Shown here: piece after piece, positions 5,135 to 13,019 of the stretch | Position numbering within the stretch: position 1 is the first letter of the stretch | Layout of the letters: the number at the start of each line of letters is the position of its first letter | Origin: JBCDLI01 sp038745535 | GTDB lineage: Bacteria; Pseudomonadota; Alphaproteobacteria; Rhizobiales; Rhizobiaceae | Assembly (NCBI GenBank): GCA_038745535.1 | Contig: JBCDLI010000061.1 | Location: 1-14,715, forward strand | Length of the DNA: 14,715 bases | Direction of reading: 5' to 3' | Program-made: the position numbers and the translations under genes | Notes under the pieces: generated by a model | Database searches by the model: none | What the model was told of the DNA's origin: nothing | Seen by the model: the letters and a program-made list of their open reading frames with translations, nothing else

Positions 5135-6919
5135 TCAGACCGCTTCCAGCGGCCACACCATGGGAATGACCAACATGGCGGCGATGAATGTCGTCAGATC
5201 GATTACGAAACCGATGCGCAGAAAATCTGCAAACTTGTAGCCGCCCGCATTGTAGACAAGCGTGTTCGTCTGATAGCCGATCGGCGTGATGAAACTAGCC
5301 GACGCAGCGATCATCACCGCAACTAAAAACGGACGCGGATCAAGGCCAAGCGCTTGTGCAATCCCAATGGCGATTGGCGCCATGATAACGGCGACAGCGT
5401 GGTTGGTCACAAGCTCGGTCAGCACGGTCGTGAGTACGTAGACAGCGGCAAGCGCAGCCAGCGGCGACAAGACCATCAGCCAAGGCTCGGCAAACGAGAC
5501 GATAATCTCCACCAGTCCGGTGTTTTGCATCGCCAAACCGATCACAAGCATTGAGAAAATCAGACCGAGAATGCGCCAATCGACCGATTGGACAGCCTCT
5601 TCAATTTCCACGCATCGCGTTGCTAGAACTGCAATCGCGCCAATGAAGGCAAGCGATGCAATTGGCATGAGGCCCGTTGCAGCTCCACCGACAACGGCAA
5701 AACAAATGGCAAGCGCCAGCGGTGCCCGTGACCGGCGAAAGCCGCGTTCCTGCGGCTCGGTCACGTTCACCACCTTTTGGTCCTCGGCAAAGCGGGCAAG
5801 GTCTTCCGGCGCGCCTTCGATCAGCAGTGTGTCGCCAACTTCCAGAGGTGTGGTTTCAAAGCGGTCCGCCATGTTCATGCCGCCCCGATGCAGCGCGAAT
5901 GCATAAATCCCGTAGCGTCGTCGCAATCTCAGATGCCGCAGTGTTTTGTTGAGGATGCCTGCTCCGGGCGCGATCAGAATTTCTACCGTTGTAGAATCGC
6001 GTGCGTCTGTCTGTTGAATTTGCCCGCGGGGGCCCTTTGTGAGCGTGCCTTCTTCCGCCATGGACAGGACTTCTGCCACCGATGATCGCATGACCACGAT
6101 ATCACCGGGACGGAGGTAGACCGACGATAGATCACGACGCAGAGACTCGTCCCCGCGGAGCACGTCGATCAATTGGCGGTCACGCTGATTAAAGGTCGAA
6201 ACACTCCTAACGGCCATATCGACGTAGTCAGACCCCTCTTCGATGACAGCCTGAACGATAAACTTCTTGCCAGATCCGCGGTTTACCATCGTCGACGTGC
6301 TCGTGCGATCAGGCAGAAAACGATACCCAATCAAAAGCGTGGCGATACCCACCAAAGATGCGACAATGCCCAATGGCGCAACCTCAAAGATGTGGAACGG
6401 CTCAATGCCCGCATCTTGCGCGACACTGTCGACGAGCAGGTTGGTAGAGGTGCCGATGAGCGTGCACGTACCGCCAAGAATAGCGGCGTAGGAAAGCGGT
6501 ATGAGCAGTTTCGAGGCTGATTGAGATGTCGCCCGGGCGATCCGCACCACCACTGGGATCATAAGCATGACAACCGGCGTATTATTCATGAAAGCTGACA
6601 GCACTGCTGTCATGCACAGCATGACCATCAAGCCTAGGACAGAGTTGTATTCAGCCAGTGAGATCGCCGAGTTGGCTACGCGTTCGACAATGCCGGTCCT
6701 CACCAAAGACGAAGTGAGGATAAACATGGATGCGATGGCGACCAAAGCGGGCGATGAGAGCACCGATAAGACTTCGTCGATTTCAACGATACCGCTTAAA
6801 AGCAGAAGTGCGACCGCGATACCCGCGCTGATCTCTGGAGAGCGAAGTTCGAGCACGAACGCTGCAAACAACCCTGTAACGATCAGTGTAACGATGAACG
6901 GGGCAAAGTCAGCGAGCAT
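5135..6919 (-). CDS. SLC13/DASS-type transporter with two RCK_C domains
   Basis: This is a 594-residue inner-membrane permease of the divalent anion:sodium symporter (SLC13) group, which includes carriers for sulfate, dicarboxylates and related anions. The two halves of the transport domain carry the expected helical hairpin motifs: NNTPVV at 112-117 with GTCTLIGTSTNLLV at about 150-163, and TNHAVAVI with FITPIGYQTNTLVY near the end. Between the halves, about residues 215-395, lie two soluble TrkA-C (RCK_C) domains. This layout is common in bacterial members annotated as SLC13 family permeases. The substrate cannot be assigned. The start at 6919 (MLADF) opens directly into the first membrane segment. 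The gene lies 47 bases downstream of slyX on the same strand and may share its transcript. The stop codon is 1 base from the stop of the convergent DUF4198 gene. Confidence 0.9.
   Translation of the reverse strand: MLADFAPFIVTLIVTGLFAAFVLELRSPEISAGIAVALLLLSGIVEIDEVLSVLSSPALVAIASMFILTSSLVRTGIVERVANSAISLAEYNSVLGLMVMLCMTAVLSAFMNNTPVVMLMIPVVVRIARATSQSASKLLIPLSYAAILGGTCTLIGTSTNLLVDSVAQDAGIEPFHIFEVAPLGIVASLVGIATLLIGYRFLPDRTSTSTMVNRGSGKKFIVQAVIEEGSDYVDMAVRSVSTFNQRDRQLIDVLRGDESLRRDLSSVYLRPGDIVVMRSSVAEVLSMAEEGTLTKGPRGQIQQTDARDSTTVEILIAPGAGILNKTLRHLRLRRRYGIYAFALHRGGMNMADRFETTPLEVGDTLLIEGAPEDLARFAEDQKVVNVTEPQERGFRRSRAPLALAICFAVVGGAATGLMPIASLAFIGAIAVLATRCVEIEEAVQSVDWRILGLIFSMLVIGLAMQNTGLVEIIVSFAEPWLMVLSPLAALAAVYVLTTVLTELVTNHAVAVIMAPIAIGIAQALGLDPRPFLVAVMIAASASFITPIGYQTNTLVYNAGGYKFADFLRIGFVIDLTTFIAAMLVIPMVWPLEAV
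5140..5152. terminator. Short GC-rich hairpin between convergent genes
   Basis: CCGCT (5140-5144), TCC, AGCGG (5148-5152) forms a 5-bp stem with a 3-base loop, in the last codons of the transporter gene and just past the DUF4198 stop. On the minus strand it is followed by TCTGATTTATT, a loosely U-rich stretch; on the plus strand no T-run follows. It could be a weak terminator for the transporter transcript. Confidence 0.25.
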
Positions 6920-6966
6920 TGTGGACCCGAAACGGCTGCGAAAGCTTCATAGACTGCGGTGGACCG

Positions 6967-7179
6967 TCACCAATGGGGCGGTTTCTCGTTGGGCATTGCG
7001 TTACCCACCAACTCTGCCACCTCGTTAAAGCTCGCTGCAAGCCCCGATAGCTTGGATTTAAGCGCCCGAATTTCTTTGCCCTGCTGGAAAACCAATTCGT
7101 TTAGTTCTTCGATCGTGCGCGATTGGTGCGCATTGAGCGTTTCCAAATCTTCCAAACGGGCCTCGATCTCATCTTTCAT
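6967..7179 (-). CDS. slyX: SlyX family protein
   Basis: This is a small soluble protein of 70 residues. SlyX proteins are short coiled coils of unknown biochemical role. The family pattern is clear: an early EARLEDLE heptad stretch, AHQSRTIEELNELV at about residues 16-29, a second coiled segment (GKEIRALKSKLS), and the hallmark C-terminal PPHW (PPHY/W in the family). I chose ATG 7179 because MKDEIEARL matches the family's usual length; a GTG at 7191 would add four residues and has AAGG 5 bases upstream, so it is a real alternative. The gene lies upstream of the SLC13-type transporter on the same strand, with a 47-base gap, and is divergent from the nucleoside transporter operon. Confidence 0.88.
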   Translation of the reverse strand: MKDEIEARLEDLETLNAHQSRTIEELNELVFQQGKEIRALKSKLSGLAASFNEVAELVGNAMPNEKPPHW

Positions 7180-7274
7180 TTTCTGCCCCACGTGAACCTT
7201 GGTCTTTACGCTGGATTCTGGTGCTCAACCTCGCTACCGTTCCAGCGATGAAACGTGCGGGAGCATGACTGTCA

Positions 7275-8819
7275 ATGGCTGGATTGGCAATTGAGCTGGT
7301 CGGAATAAATAAGAGCTTCGGTCCCGTGAAGGCCAACCGTGACATCCACCTCGCCGTTGAGACGGGGACTATTCACGGTATCATCGGAGAAAATGGCGCG
7401 GGAAAATCGACGTTGATGTCTATCCTGTACGGCTTTTATCAAGCCGATAGCGGGACCATTAAGATAGCGGACGAAGAACTCAAAATTTCATCGCCAAACG
7501 ACGCAATAGCCCGCGGTATCGGCATGGTGCACCAACACTTTATGTTGGTTGAAAATTTCACAGTTCTTGAGAATGTGATGCTGGGCGCAGAAGGCGCACA
7601 GTTGCTTTCCGGTGGCATTACAAAAGCCCGCGCGGAACTCCAACGGTTGGAAAAAGAATACGCGCTCAACGTCGATCCTGACGCGGTGATCGGCGAAATT
7701 CCGGTCGGCCTGCAACAACGCGTCGAAATCCTGAAAGCGCTCTATCGTGGCGCGGATATTCTCATCCTTGATGAACCAACCGGCGTGTTGACCCCGGCAG
7801 AAGCAGATCACCTGTTCCGCATTTTGGAGCAGTTAAAGGCGCAGGGCAAAACGGTTTTGTTGATAACGCACAAGCTGCGCGAAATCATGGCAATCACGGA
7901 TTCTGTCTCTGTGATGCGGCAGGGCACAATGGTTGCGACGCGCAAAACGTCGGAAACGTCAGTCGAAGAGCTTGCCGAGCTGATGGTCGGTCGCCGCGTG
8001 CTGATGGAGGTCGAAAAAGCGCCGGCAAATCCCGGCAAAGTGCTGCTGGACGTTCAAAATCTGACCGTGAAAGACAAGCGCGGCGTCGTGATGGTGGACA
8101 ACGTCTCGTTTCAGGCGCGTGCTGGTGAAATCGTAGGTATCGCAGGCGTTGCGGGCAATGGCCAAAGCCAGCTGATCGAAGCCATTGCCGGTATCAGACG
8201 TGCGGAAAGCGGCAACGTTCTACTTGATGACGAACCGATAGGCGTCACGGGCGATGCTGACCCGGCACTGCTCCGCGAACGCGGCATGGCCCACGTGCCC
8301 GAAGACCGCCATCACATGGGGCTGGTTCTTGCGTTTGAGGAAAGTGAAAACAGTATCCTCGGTTATCACGATGATGAGGATTATCTCAACGGCCCAATGC
8401 TCAATTTCGATGGTATTCGAAACGATGCGCGGTCCAAGATTGAGCAGTATGATATTCGCCCCCCAAATTGCCGCCTGAAAACCGCAAACTTTTCCGGTGG
8501 CAATCAGCAAAAGATCGTTCTTGCCCGCGAAATGGAACAGGACCCCAAAGTCCTGATCGTCGCGCAGCCCACACGCGGCGTTGATGTTGGCGCAATTGAG
8601 TTCATTCACAAGCGCATCATCGAGATGCGCGACGCCGGTAAAGCGGTCATCCTTGTTTCGGTAGAGCTCGATGAAATCCGCTCCTTATCAGATCGCATAT
8701 TGGTGATGTTTGCTGGCCGCATCGTCGGTGAGCGCGACGGCACCGCAACCGAGGGCGAAATCGGCCTCTTGATGGCCGGCGTTGAGAGCGAGACGACGGA
8801 AATGGAAGCTGCCGAATGA
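7275..8819 (+). CDS. Nucleoside ABC transporter ATP-binding protein (NupO/YufO-like)
   Basis: This 514-residue protein has two ATPase domains and belongs to the BMP/Nup-type nucleoside importers, related to sugar (CUT2) importers. The first domain has Walker A GENGAGKST (38-46), the Q-loop region GMVHQHFML, a degenerate signature VGLQQR (144-149) and Walker B ILILDEP (162-168). The second has a degenerate Walker A GVAGNGQSQ (291-299, lysine absent), the signature FSGGNQQK (406-413) and IVAQPTRGVD, where glutamine stands in place of the usual Walker B glutamate. Both degenerations are normal for the family, so only the first site is expected to be fully active. GGGAG at 7259-7263 lies 11 bases before the ATG, rather far. 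The gene is first in the operon and overlaps the next by ATGA. The substrate (nucleosides) follows from the downstream cdd, PNP, deoC and deoA genes. No substrate-binding protein gene precedes it. Confidence 0.93.
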   Translation: MAGLAIELVGINKSFGPVKANRDIHLAVETGTIHGIIGENGAGKSTLMSILYGFYQADSGTIKIADEELKISSPNDAIARGIGMVHQHFMLVENFTVLENVMLGAEGAQLLSGGITKARAELQRLEKEYALNVDPDAVIGEIPVGLQQRVEILKALYRGADILILDEPTGVLTPAEADHLFRILEQLKAQGKTVLLITHKLREIMAITDSVSVMRQGTMVATRKTSETSVEELAELMVGRRVLMEVEKAPANPGKVLLDVQNLTVKDKRGVVMVDNVSFQARAGEIVGIAGVAGNGQSQLIEAIAGIRRAESGNVLLDDEPIGVTGDADPALLRERGMAHVPEDRHHMGLVLAFEESENSILGYHDDEDYLNGPMLNFDGIRNDARSKIEQYDIRPPNCRLKTANFSGGNQQKIVLAREMEQDPKVLIVAQPTRGVDVGAIEFIHKRIIEMRDAGKAVILVSVELDEIRSLSDRILVMFAGRIVGERDGTATEGEIGLLMAGVESETTEMEAAE

Positions 8820-9685
8820 AATCGTTTACGCTAGCGTTTGCGCTCTTTTTCGCCGGTGTGGGCCTAGCCTATTGCGAGGCCTTGACCAGCATCCATCCCG
8901 ATGGGCCGGGCGAATACACCATGAGCGTCAACGATCTGGACGTTCACGTTTCCATACAACTCGTTGGCGAGACCGAGGAGACCAGCGATTGGGTTGCCAA
9001 GCTGACAATCTACGAGGATGGCGCGCAAACGTTTCAGCACGAGTTTGAGGACTATTTCTCGCCCGTCTTCGGTCCGATAGCCCACATCGTCGAGATGGAC
9101 GACACCAATGGGAGTTTGGAAGTTGTTGCAGCGACCTATTCTGGCGGTGCCCATTGTTGTACCCAACCCGTGGTCATGACAAAGACCGGCGGTGATTGGA
9201 AATTGTTGCCTGCAGGATCGTTTGACGGCGACTTTTCTTCGGTTTCACTTAGCGATCTCGACGGCGATGGGCTGTCGGAACTCCAGGCACTCGATATCCG
9301 GTTTTTCTATGAGTTTGCACCCTATGCGGGTTCCTTCGCTCCAATCCAAATCCTGGGAATGCGTGATGGCGAAGTCAAAGACGTCACATCGGAAGAGGTC
9401 TACGAGTGGTCTGTGCGTGATGCCTTTGGCCGGATCATCACAATTCCTGACAATGGCGAGGAACGAAACTCATGGCTTGCCACCTACGCGGCCTATCTCT
9501 TGCTCTTAGGCGAGGACGACCCACTTGATTTCGCACTTGCATCGCATGACGCGTCGGTGGATTGGGGCATGACGAAGTGCACCGTCGAGGAGGTCGACTT
9601 CGTCTGTCCCGATGGCAAATCAGAGAACGTTGGCTTTGAGGCAGCACTGACCGAATTTCTCACCGAAACTGGCTATTTGAGGTAG
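8816..9685 (+). CDS. Uncharacterised secreted protein with GGAHCC and DLDGDG motifs
   Basis: I do not recognise a characterised family for this 289-residue protein. Residues 1 to about 22 are a Sec signal peptide (MKSF, then hydrophobic to GLAYCEA), probably cut by signal peptidase I. The mature part is acidic. Two repeated units resembling FG-GAP/VCBS beta-propeller blades are suggested: DDTNGSLEVV (95-104), running into YSGGAHCCTQ (108-117), and DLDGDGLSEL (147-156), a DxDxDG loop of calcium-binding type. The vicinal cysteines C114-C115 and the pair C255/C264 (KCTVEEVDFVC) could form disulfides in the periplasm. The gene overlaps the ATPase gene by ATGA and ends 5 bases before the permease start, so it is translated within the transporter operon. 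It lacks the features of a BMP substrate-binding lipoprotein. It may be an accessory periplasmic protein or an unrelated passenger; neither can be decided from sequence. Confidence 0.85.
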   Translation: MKSFTLAFALFFAGVGLAYCEALTSIHPDGPGEYTMSVNDLDVHVSIQLVGETEETSDWVAKLTIYEDGAQTFQHEFEDYFSPVFGPIAHIVEMDDTNGSLEVVAATYSGGAHCCTQPVVMTKTGGDWKLLPAGSFDGDFSSVSLSDLDGDGLSELQALDIRFFYEFAPYAGSFAPIQILGMRDGEVKDVTSEEVYEWSVRDAFGRIITIPDNGEERNSWLATYAAYLLLLGEDDPLDFALASHDASVDWGMTKCTVEEVDFVCPDGKSENVGFEAALTEFLTETGYLR

Positions 9686-9690
9686 ATCGC

Positions 9691-10827
9691 TTGGCCGTCC
9701 CCTACGCAAAACTTCCCGCTTGGGTCGACTACGGTCTCATACCGTTGATCAATCTTGTGGTCGCATTTTTGGTCGCAGGTCTCGTCGTCCTCGCTGTCGG
9801 TGAAAACCCACTGCGCGCTGCAATTTTGCTGGTCGATGGTGCGTTTGGCTCAGGCGACGGGATTGGCTACACGCTGTTCTACGCGACGAACTTCATCTTC
9901 ACCGGTCTTTGCGTTGCGGTCGCCTTTCACTGCGGATTGTTCAACATCGGTGGCGAAGGTCAGGCCTATGTGGGTGGGCTCGGTGTAGCAACAGCATGTC
10001 TGGCTTTCGACAGCGTATTTCCGTGGTGGATCAACCTGCCTCTGGCGACCATTTGTGCGGCGATTGTTGGCGCGCTTTGGGCGTTGATACCGGCCTATCT
10101 GCAAGCCAAACGCGGCTCGCACATCGTGATCACGACGATCATGTTCAACTTCATCGCTGCATCGCTCATGGTGTGGTTGCTTGTTGACTTGCTGAAGCCA
10201 CCGGGCGCGATGGCACCCGAAACCCGCAACTTCGCCGAAGGTGCACAACTGCCACGATTGGATTGGTTGATTGAGATGTTTGGCCTGACGATCCGGTCTG
10301 CGCCATTCAATATCACGTTCATTCTGGCGCTTATCTCAGCCTATCTGGTCTGGGTGCTCATTTGGCGAACCCGGCTCGGCTACGAAATCCGCACCATGGG
10401 CCATTCACCCAAAGCGGCGCGCTATGCGGGCATGAATGAGACCAAAATCATCGTGATCGCGATGATGATATCGGGCGCGCTGGCAGGCATGATGGCGCTT
10501 AATCCGGTCATGGGCGCACAGGAGCGTTTGCAGCTCGATTTCGTCACCGGCGCTGGCTTTGTTGGCATCGCGGTCGCCCTTATGGGCCGTTCCCATCCCG
10601 CGGGTATCGTGCCTGCAGCCATTTTGTTCGGGATGCTGTATCAGGGCGGCGCGGAAATCTCATTTGAGATGCCGGCGATCTCACGTGATATGATTGTTAT
10701 TATCCAAGGGTTGGTGATCCTGTTTGCCGGTGCGCTGGAACACATGTTTCGACCAGCCATTGCCAGCGCTTACATGGCAATCGTCGCGCAACGTCGTGAG
10801 CCGGATACACAGGGCAGCGCGACCTGA
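9691..10827 (+). CDS. Nucleoside ABC transporter permease 1 (NupP/YufP-like)
   Basis: This is a 378-residue inner-membrane permease of the branched-chain amino acid/ribose type (BPD_transp_2). About eight to ten hydrophobic segments are visible. Family landmarks are GLFNIGGEGQAYVGG at about residues 82-96, the cytoplasmic loop KRGSHIVITTIMFN that contacts the ATPase, and the second coupling region RTMGHSPKAARYAGM. It would pair with the next permease to form the channel. The start is a TTG at 9691, with TGAGG at 9678-9682 8 bases upstream; no ATG is near, and homologues start close to PAWVDYGLIPLIN, so the TTG is the best choice. It is separated from its ATPase gene by the inserted secreted-protein gene, while it overlaps the second permease by one base (TGATG). 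Confidence 0.92.
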   Translation: MAVPYAKLPAWVDYGLIPLINLVVAFLVAGLVVLAVGENPLRAAILLVDGAFGSGDGIGYTLFYATNFIFTGLCVAVAFHCGLFNIGGEGQAYVGGLGVATACLAFDSVFPWWINLPLATICAAIVGALWALIPAYLQAKRGSHIVITTIMFNFIAASLMVWLLVDLLKPPGAMAPETRNFAEGAQLPRLDWLIEMFGLTIRSAPFNITFILALISAYLVWVLIWRTRLGYEIRTMGHSPKAARYAGMNETKIIVIAMMISGALAGMMALNPVMGAQERLQLDFVTGAGFVGIAVALMGRSHPAGIVPAAILFGMLYQGGAEISFEMPAISRDMIVIIQGLVILFAGALEHMFRPAIASAYMAIVAQRREPDTQGSAT

Positions 10828-11801
10828 TGGATACTTACACCACAATAATTCTGGTCCTTGATTCCACCGTTCGCTTGGCCGTGCCGCTCTTGTTTGCCTG
10901 TCTGGCCGGATTGTTCTCCGAACGTGCGGGCGTGTTTGATATTGGCCTGGAAGGCAAAATGCTCGCGGCAGCATTTGCCGGTGGTGCAGCAGCTGCGGTC
11001 TACGGTTCGGCACTGATCGGCCTTGCGTTCGCGATTATGATCTCCGTTCTGCTCGCGCTGTTGCACGGTTTCGCGTCGATCACCCACCGGGGCAACCAGA
11101 TCGTCTCAGGTGTCGCGATCAACTTCATTGCCGCCGGATCGACCATCATTTTGGGCCAAGCCTGGTTTCGACAGGGCGGACGCACGCCGCCGCTATCGTC
11201 AGGCGAGAGCCGTTTCTCGTCGATCACGCTGCCATTTGCCGATGAGATTGGTCAGGTGCCGCTTATCGGTCCAATCTATGCGGAGCTGCTGTCCGGTCAC
11301 TCAATCCTCGTCTACCTCGCGTTTTTCGCTGTGCCACTGACGTGGTGGATATTGTTCCGCACGCGCTTCGGTCTTCGAATGCGCGCTGTTGGTGAGAACC
11401 CGGGCGCGGTCGATACAGCGGGCATTTCAGTTACTTGGCTGCGCTACCGCGCGGTCATCTGTTGCGGCATTCTTTGCGGCTTTGCTGGTGCGTATCTGTC
11501 GGTTGCCCAAAACGCGGGCTTTGTAAAAGACATGACCGCGGGAAAAGGCTTCATCGCACTTGCCGCGCTAATCTTCGCCAAATGGAAACCGGTGAACGCC
11601 ATGTTCGCCTGTTTGCTCTTCGGGTTTTTGGATGCGGTAGCGATCCGCTTTGCAGGCATTCGCATTCCGGGCCTTTTCGAAATCCCGCCCCAGTTCATGC
11701 AGGCGCTTCCATACGTGCTGACGGTCGTATTGCTCGCAGGCTTCATCGGTAAGGCGATACCGCCAAAGGCTGGCGGCCAGCCCTATGTAAAGGAGCGCTA
11801 G
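10827..11801 (+). CDS. Nucleoside ABC transporter permease 2 (NupQ/YufQ-like)
   Basis: This is a 324-residue inner-membrane permease, the second membrane subunit of the nucleoside importer. The typical pieces are the early GLFSERAGVFDIGLEGKMLAAA (starting near residue 28), HRGNQIVSGVAINF as the ATPase contact loop, RMRAVGENPGAVDTAGI as the second coupling loop, and GKGFIALAALIFAKWKP near the C-terminal third. Its ATG overlaps the TGA of permease 1 by one base, which points to coupled translation and equal dosage. Its stop is 4 bases before the cytidine deaminase gene, and AAGGAG at 11790-11795, within its last codons, serves that gene. Confidence 0.93.
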   Translation: MDTYTTIILVLDSTVRLAVPLLFACLAGLFSERAGVFDIGLEGKMLAAAFAGGAAAAVYGSALIGLAFAIMISVLLALLHGFASITHRGNQIVSGVAINFIAAGSTIILGQAWFRQGGRTPPLSSGESRFSSITLPFADEIGQVPLIGPIYAELLSGHSILVYLAFFAVPLTWWILFRTRFGLRMRAVGENPGAVDTAGISVTWLRYRAVICCGILCGFAGAYLSVAQNAGFVKDMTAGKGFIALAALIFAKWKPVNAMFACLLFGFLDAVAIRFAGIRIPGLFEIPPQFMQALPYVLTVVLLAGFIGKAIPPKAGGQPYVKER

Positions 11802-11805
11802 CGAG

Positions 11806-12207
11806 ATGGAGCTCGCCGATCTTCATCGCGCCGCCGTGGAAGCCATGGGCAAACATCGCGCGACCTATTCAGCCTTTCCCGTCGGTGCAGCAATCCTCAC
11901 CGTAAAGGGCGAGGTGTTTGTAGGCGCCAATATCGAGGTCATATCGTATCCCGAAGGTTGGTGCGCGGAGACAACCGCATTGGCTCACTACGTGATGGCA
12001 GGCGGCGCGGAGATCACCGACATCTGCGTCGTGGCCGAGAAGAAAGAGAAGTGCACGCCCTGTGGAGGATGCCGGCAGCGTTTGGCTGAATTTGCGCCTC
12101 CAACTGCGCGGCTTCATCTGAGCGACTTAAATGGCATAGTGGAAACGCTGCTGCTCTCCGACATTTTCCCCTACGGCTTTGAAGCCGAAGTTCTCTCGGG
12201 AGTTTGA
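11806..12207 (+). CDS. cdd: Cytidine deaminase
   Basis: This is a 133-residue zinc enzyme of the homotetrameric cytidine deaminase type, turning cytidine and deoxycytidine into uridine and deoxyuridine. Zinc ligands are C53 (in WCAETTAL), C86 and C89 (in PCGGCRQ), with catalytic E55 in the CAE motif. The substrate-binding N42 and E44 are in GANIEV. The length is normal for the short bacterial class. CAET in place of the frequent CAER is a small variation also seen in alphaproteobacterial members. It follows the permease after 4 bases, and its products feed the phosphorylases encoded downstream. Confidence 0.95.
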   Translation: MELADLHRAAVEAMGKHRATYSAFPVGAAILTVKGEVFVGANIEVISYPEGWCAETTALAHYVMAGGAEITDICVVAEKKEKCTPCGGCRQRLAEFAPPTARLHLSDLNGIVETLLLSDIFPYGFEAEVLSGV

Positions 12208-12209
12208 GG

Positions 12210-13019
12210 TTGATAGAGTCAGCGGTTGAGCGTGTCATTGATGGGTTGGAAGGTCGCAAACCTAAAACTGCGGCCATTCTCGGATCCGGCCTTGGCGATT
12301 TAACAGACGCCATCGTAGACGCCATTCATATCCCTTACGCTGAGCTCGAAAGCTTTCCTCGGTCCGGGGTAACGGGCCATGCAGGCAAACTTGTTTGCGG
12401 TTCTTTGAGTGGGACGGAGATCATCGCGCTTTCTGGTCGTTCTCACTACTATGAGCAAGGCGATGCGGGCGTCATGCGTCCGGCTTTGGAAATGCTGAAA
12501 GCCGTCGGTATCGAACGCGTCATCGTCACCAATGCGGCAGGCTCGGTGCGTGAAGACATACCGCCCGGCTCAGTGATGATGGTAGAGGATCACATCAACT
12601 ATTCGGGCATGAACCCGCTGATTGGCGAGGACAGCGATGAGCGCTTTGTCAGCATGTCGAATGCCTATGATCGATTAGTCATCGAAGCGCTGACGAACGC
12701 TGCGAACGCTGAGAACATCCCGGTTCATCGCGGCGTTTACATGTGGTTTTCCGGTCCTTCGTTCGAAACACCAGCCGAAATCCGCATGGCGCGCACGTTG
12801 GGCGCAGATGCGGTTGGGATGTCTACAGTCCCGGAGGTGATCCTCGGTCGGTTCCTTGGACTGCGGGTGGCAGCATGCTCGGTCATCACAAATCTGGGTG
12901 CAGGCATGACCGCAGGCGATCTGTCCCATCAGGAGACGAAAGACATGGCACCGATCGGCGGCGCAAAGCTAAAGCGCATTTTAAGCCGCATGTTGGCCGA
13001 TGAAAGCGGTTCACTATGA
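12210..13019 (+). CDS. punA: Purine nucleoside phosphorylase (trimeric, PNP/MTAP family)
   Basis: This enzyme splits purine (deoxy)nucleosides with phosphate into free base and (deoxy)ribose-1-phosphate. It belongs to the trimeric PNP group (PunA/XapA). Landmarks, counted from the chosen start, are the phosphate loop GSGLG (25-29), GRSHYYE (76-82), TNAAGS (107-112), FSGPSFETPAEIR with base-binding E186 (180-192), VGMSTVPE (202-209), and TN at 227-228, where N228 matches the asparagine that recognises 6-oxopurines such as inosine and guanosine. No ATG is available. TTG 12210 has GGGAG (12198-12202) at the ideal 7 bases; TTG 12204, overlapping the cdd stop as TTGA, would sit only 1 base from it. 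The gene overlaps deoC by ATGA. The preference for inosine/guanosine over xanthosine is inferred, and the gene symbol is provisional. Confidence 0.92.
   Translation: MIESAVERVIDGLEGRKPKTAAILGSGLGDLTDAIVDAIHIPYAELESFPRSGVTGHAGKLVCGSLSGTEIIALSGRSHYYEQGDAGVMRPALEMLKAVGIERVIVTNAAGSVREDIPPGSVMMVEDHINYSGMNPLIGEDSDERFVSMSNAYDRLVIEALTNAANAENIPVHRGVYMWFSGPSFETPAEIRMARTLGADAVGMSTVPEVILGRFLGLRVAACSVITNLGAGMTAGDLSHQETKDMAPIGGAKLKRILSRMLADESGSL

Noticed and set aside
7209..7247. Inverted repeat CGCTGGA / TCCAGCG in the slyX-ABC gap
   Set aside because: The 25-base separation makes both an operator and a stable terminator unlikely, and no T-run follows.
8816..9685. Secreted protein as a diverged BMP substrate-binding protein or lipoprotein
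   Set aside because: The cysteine at residue 20 is preceded by tyrosine (LAYC), not a normal lipobox, and the body has propeller-like DxDxDG repeats instead of a periplasmic-binding fold pattern.
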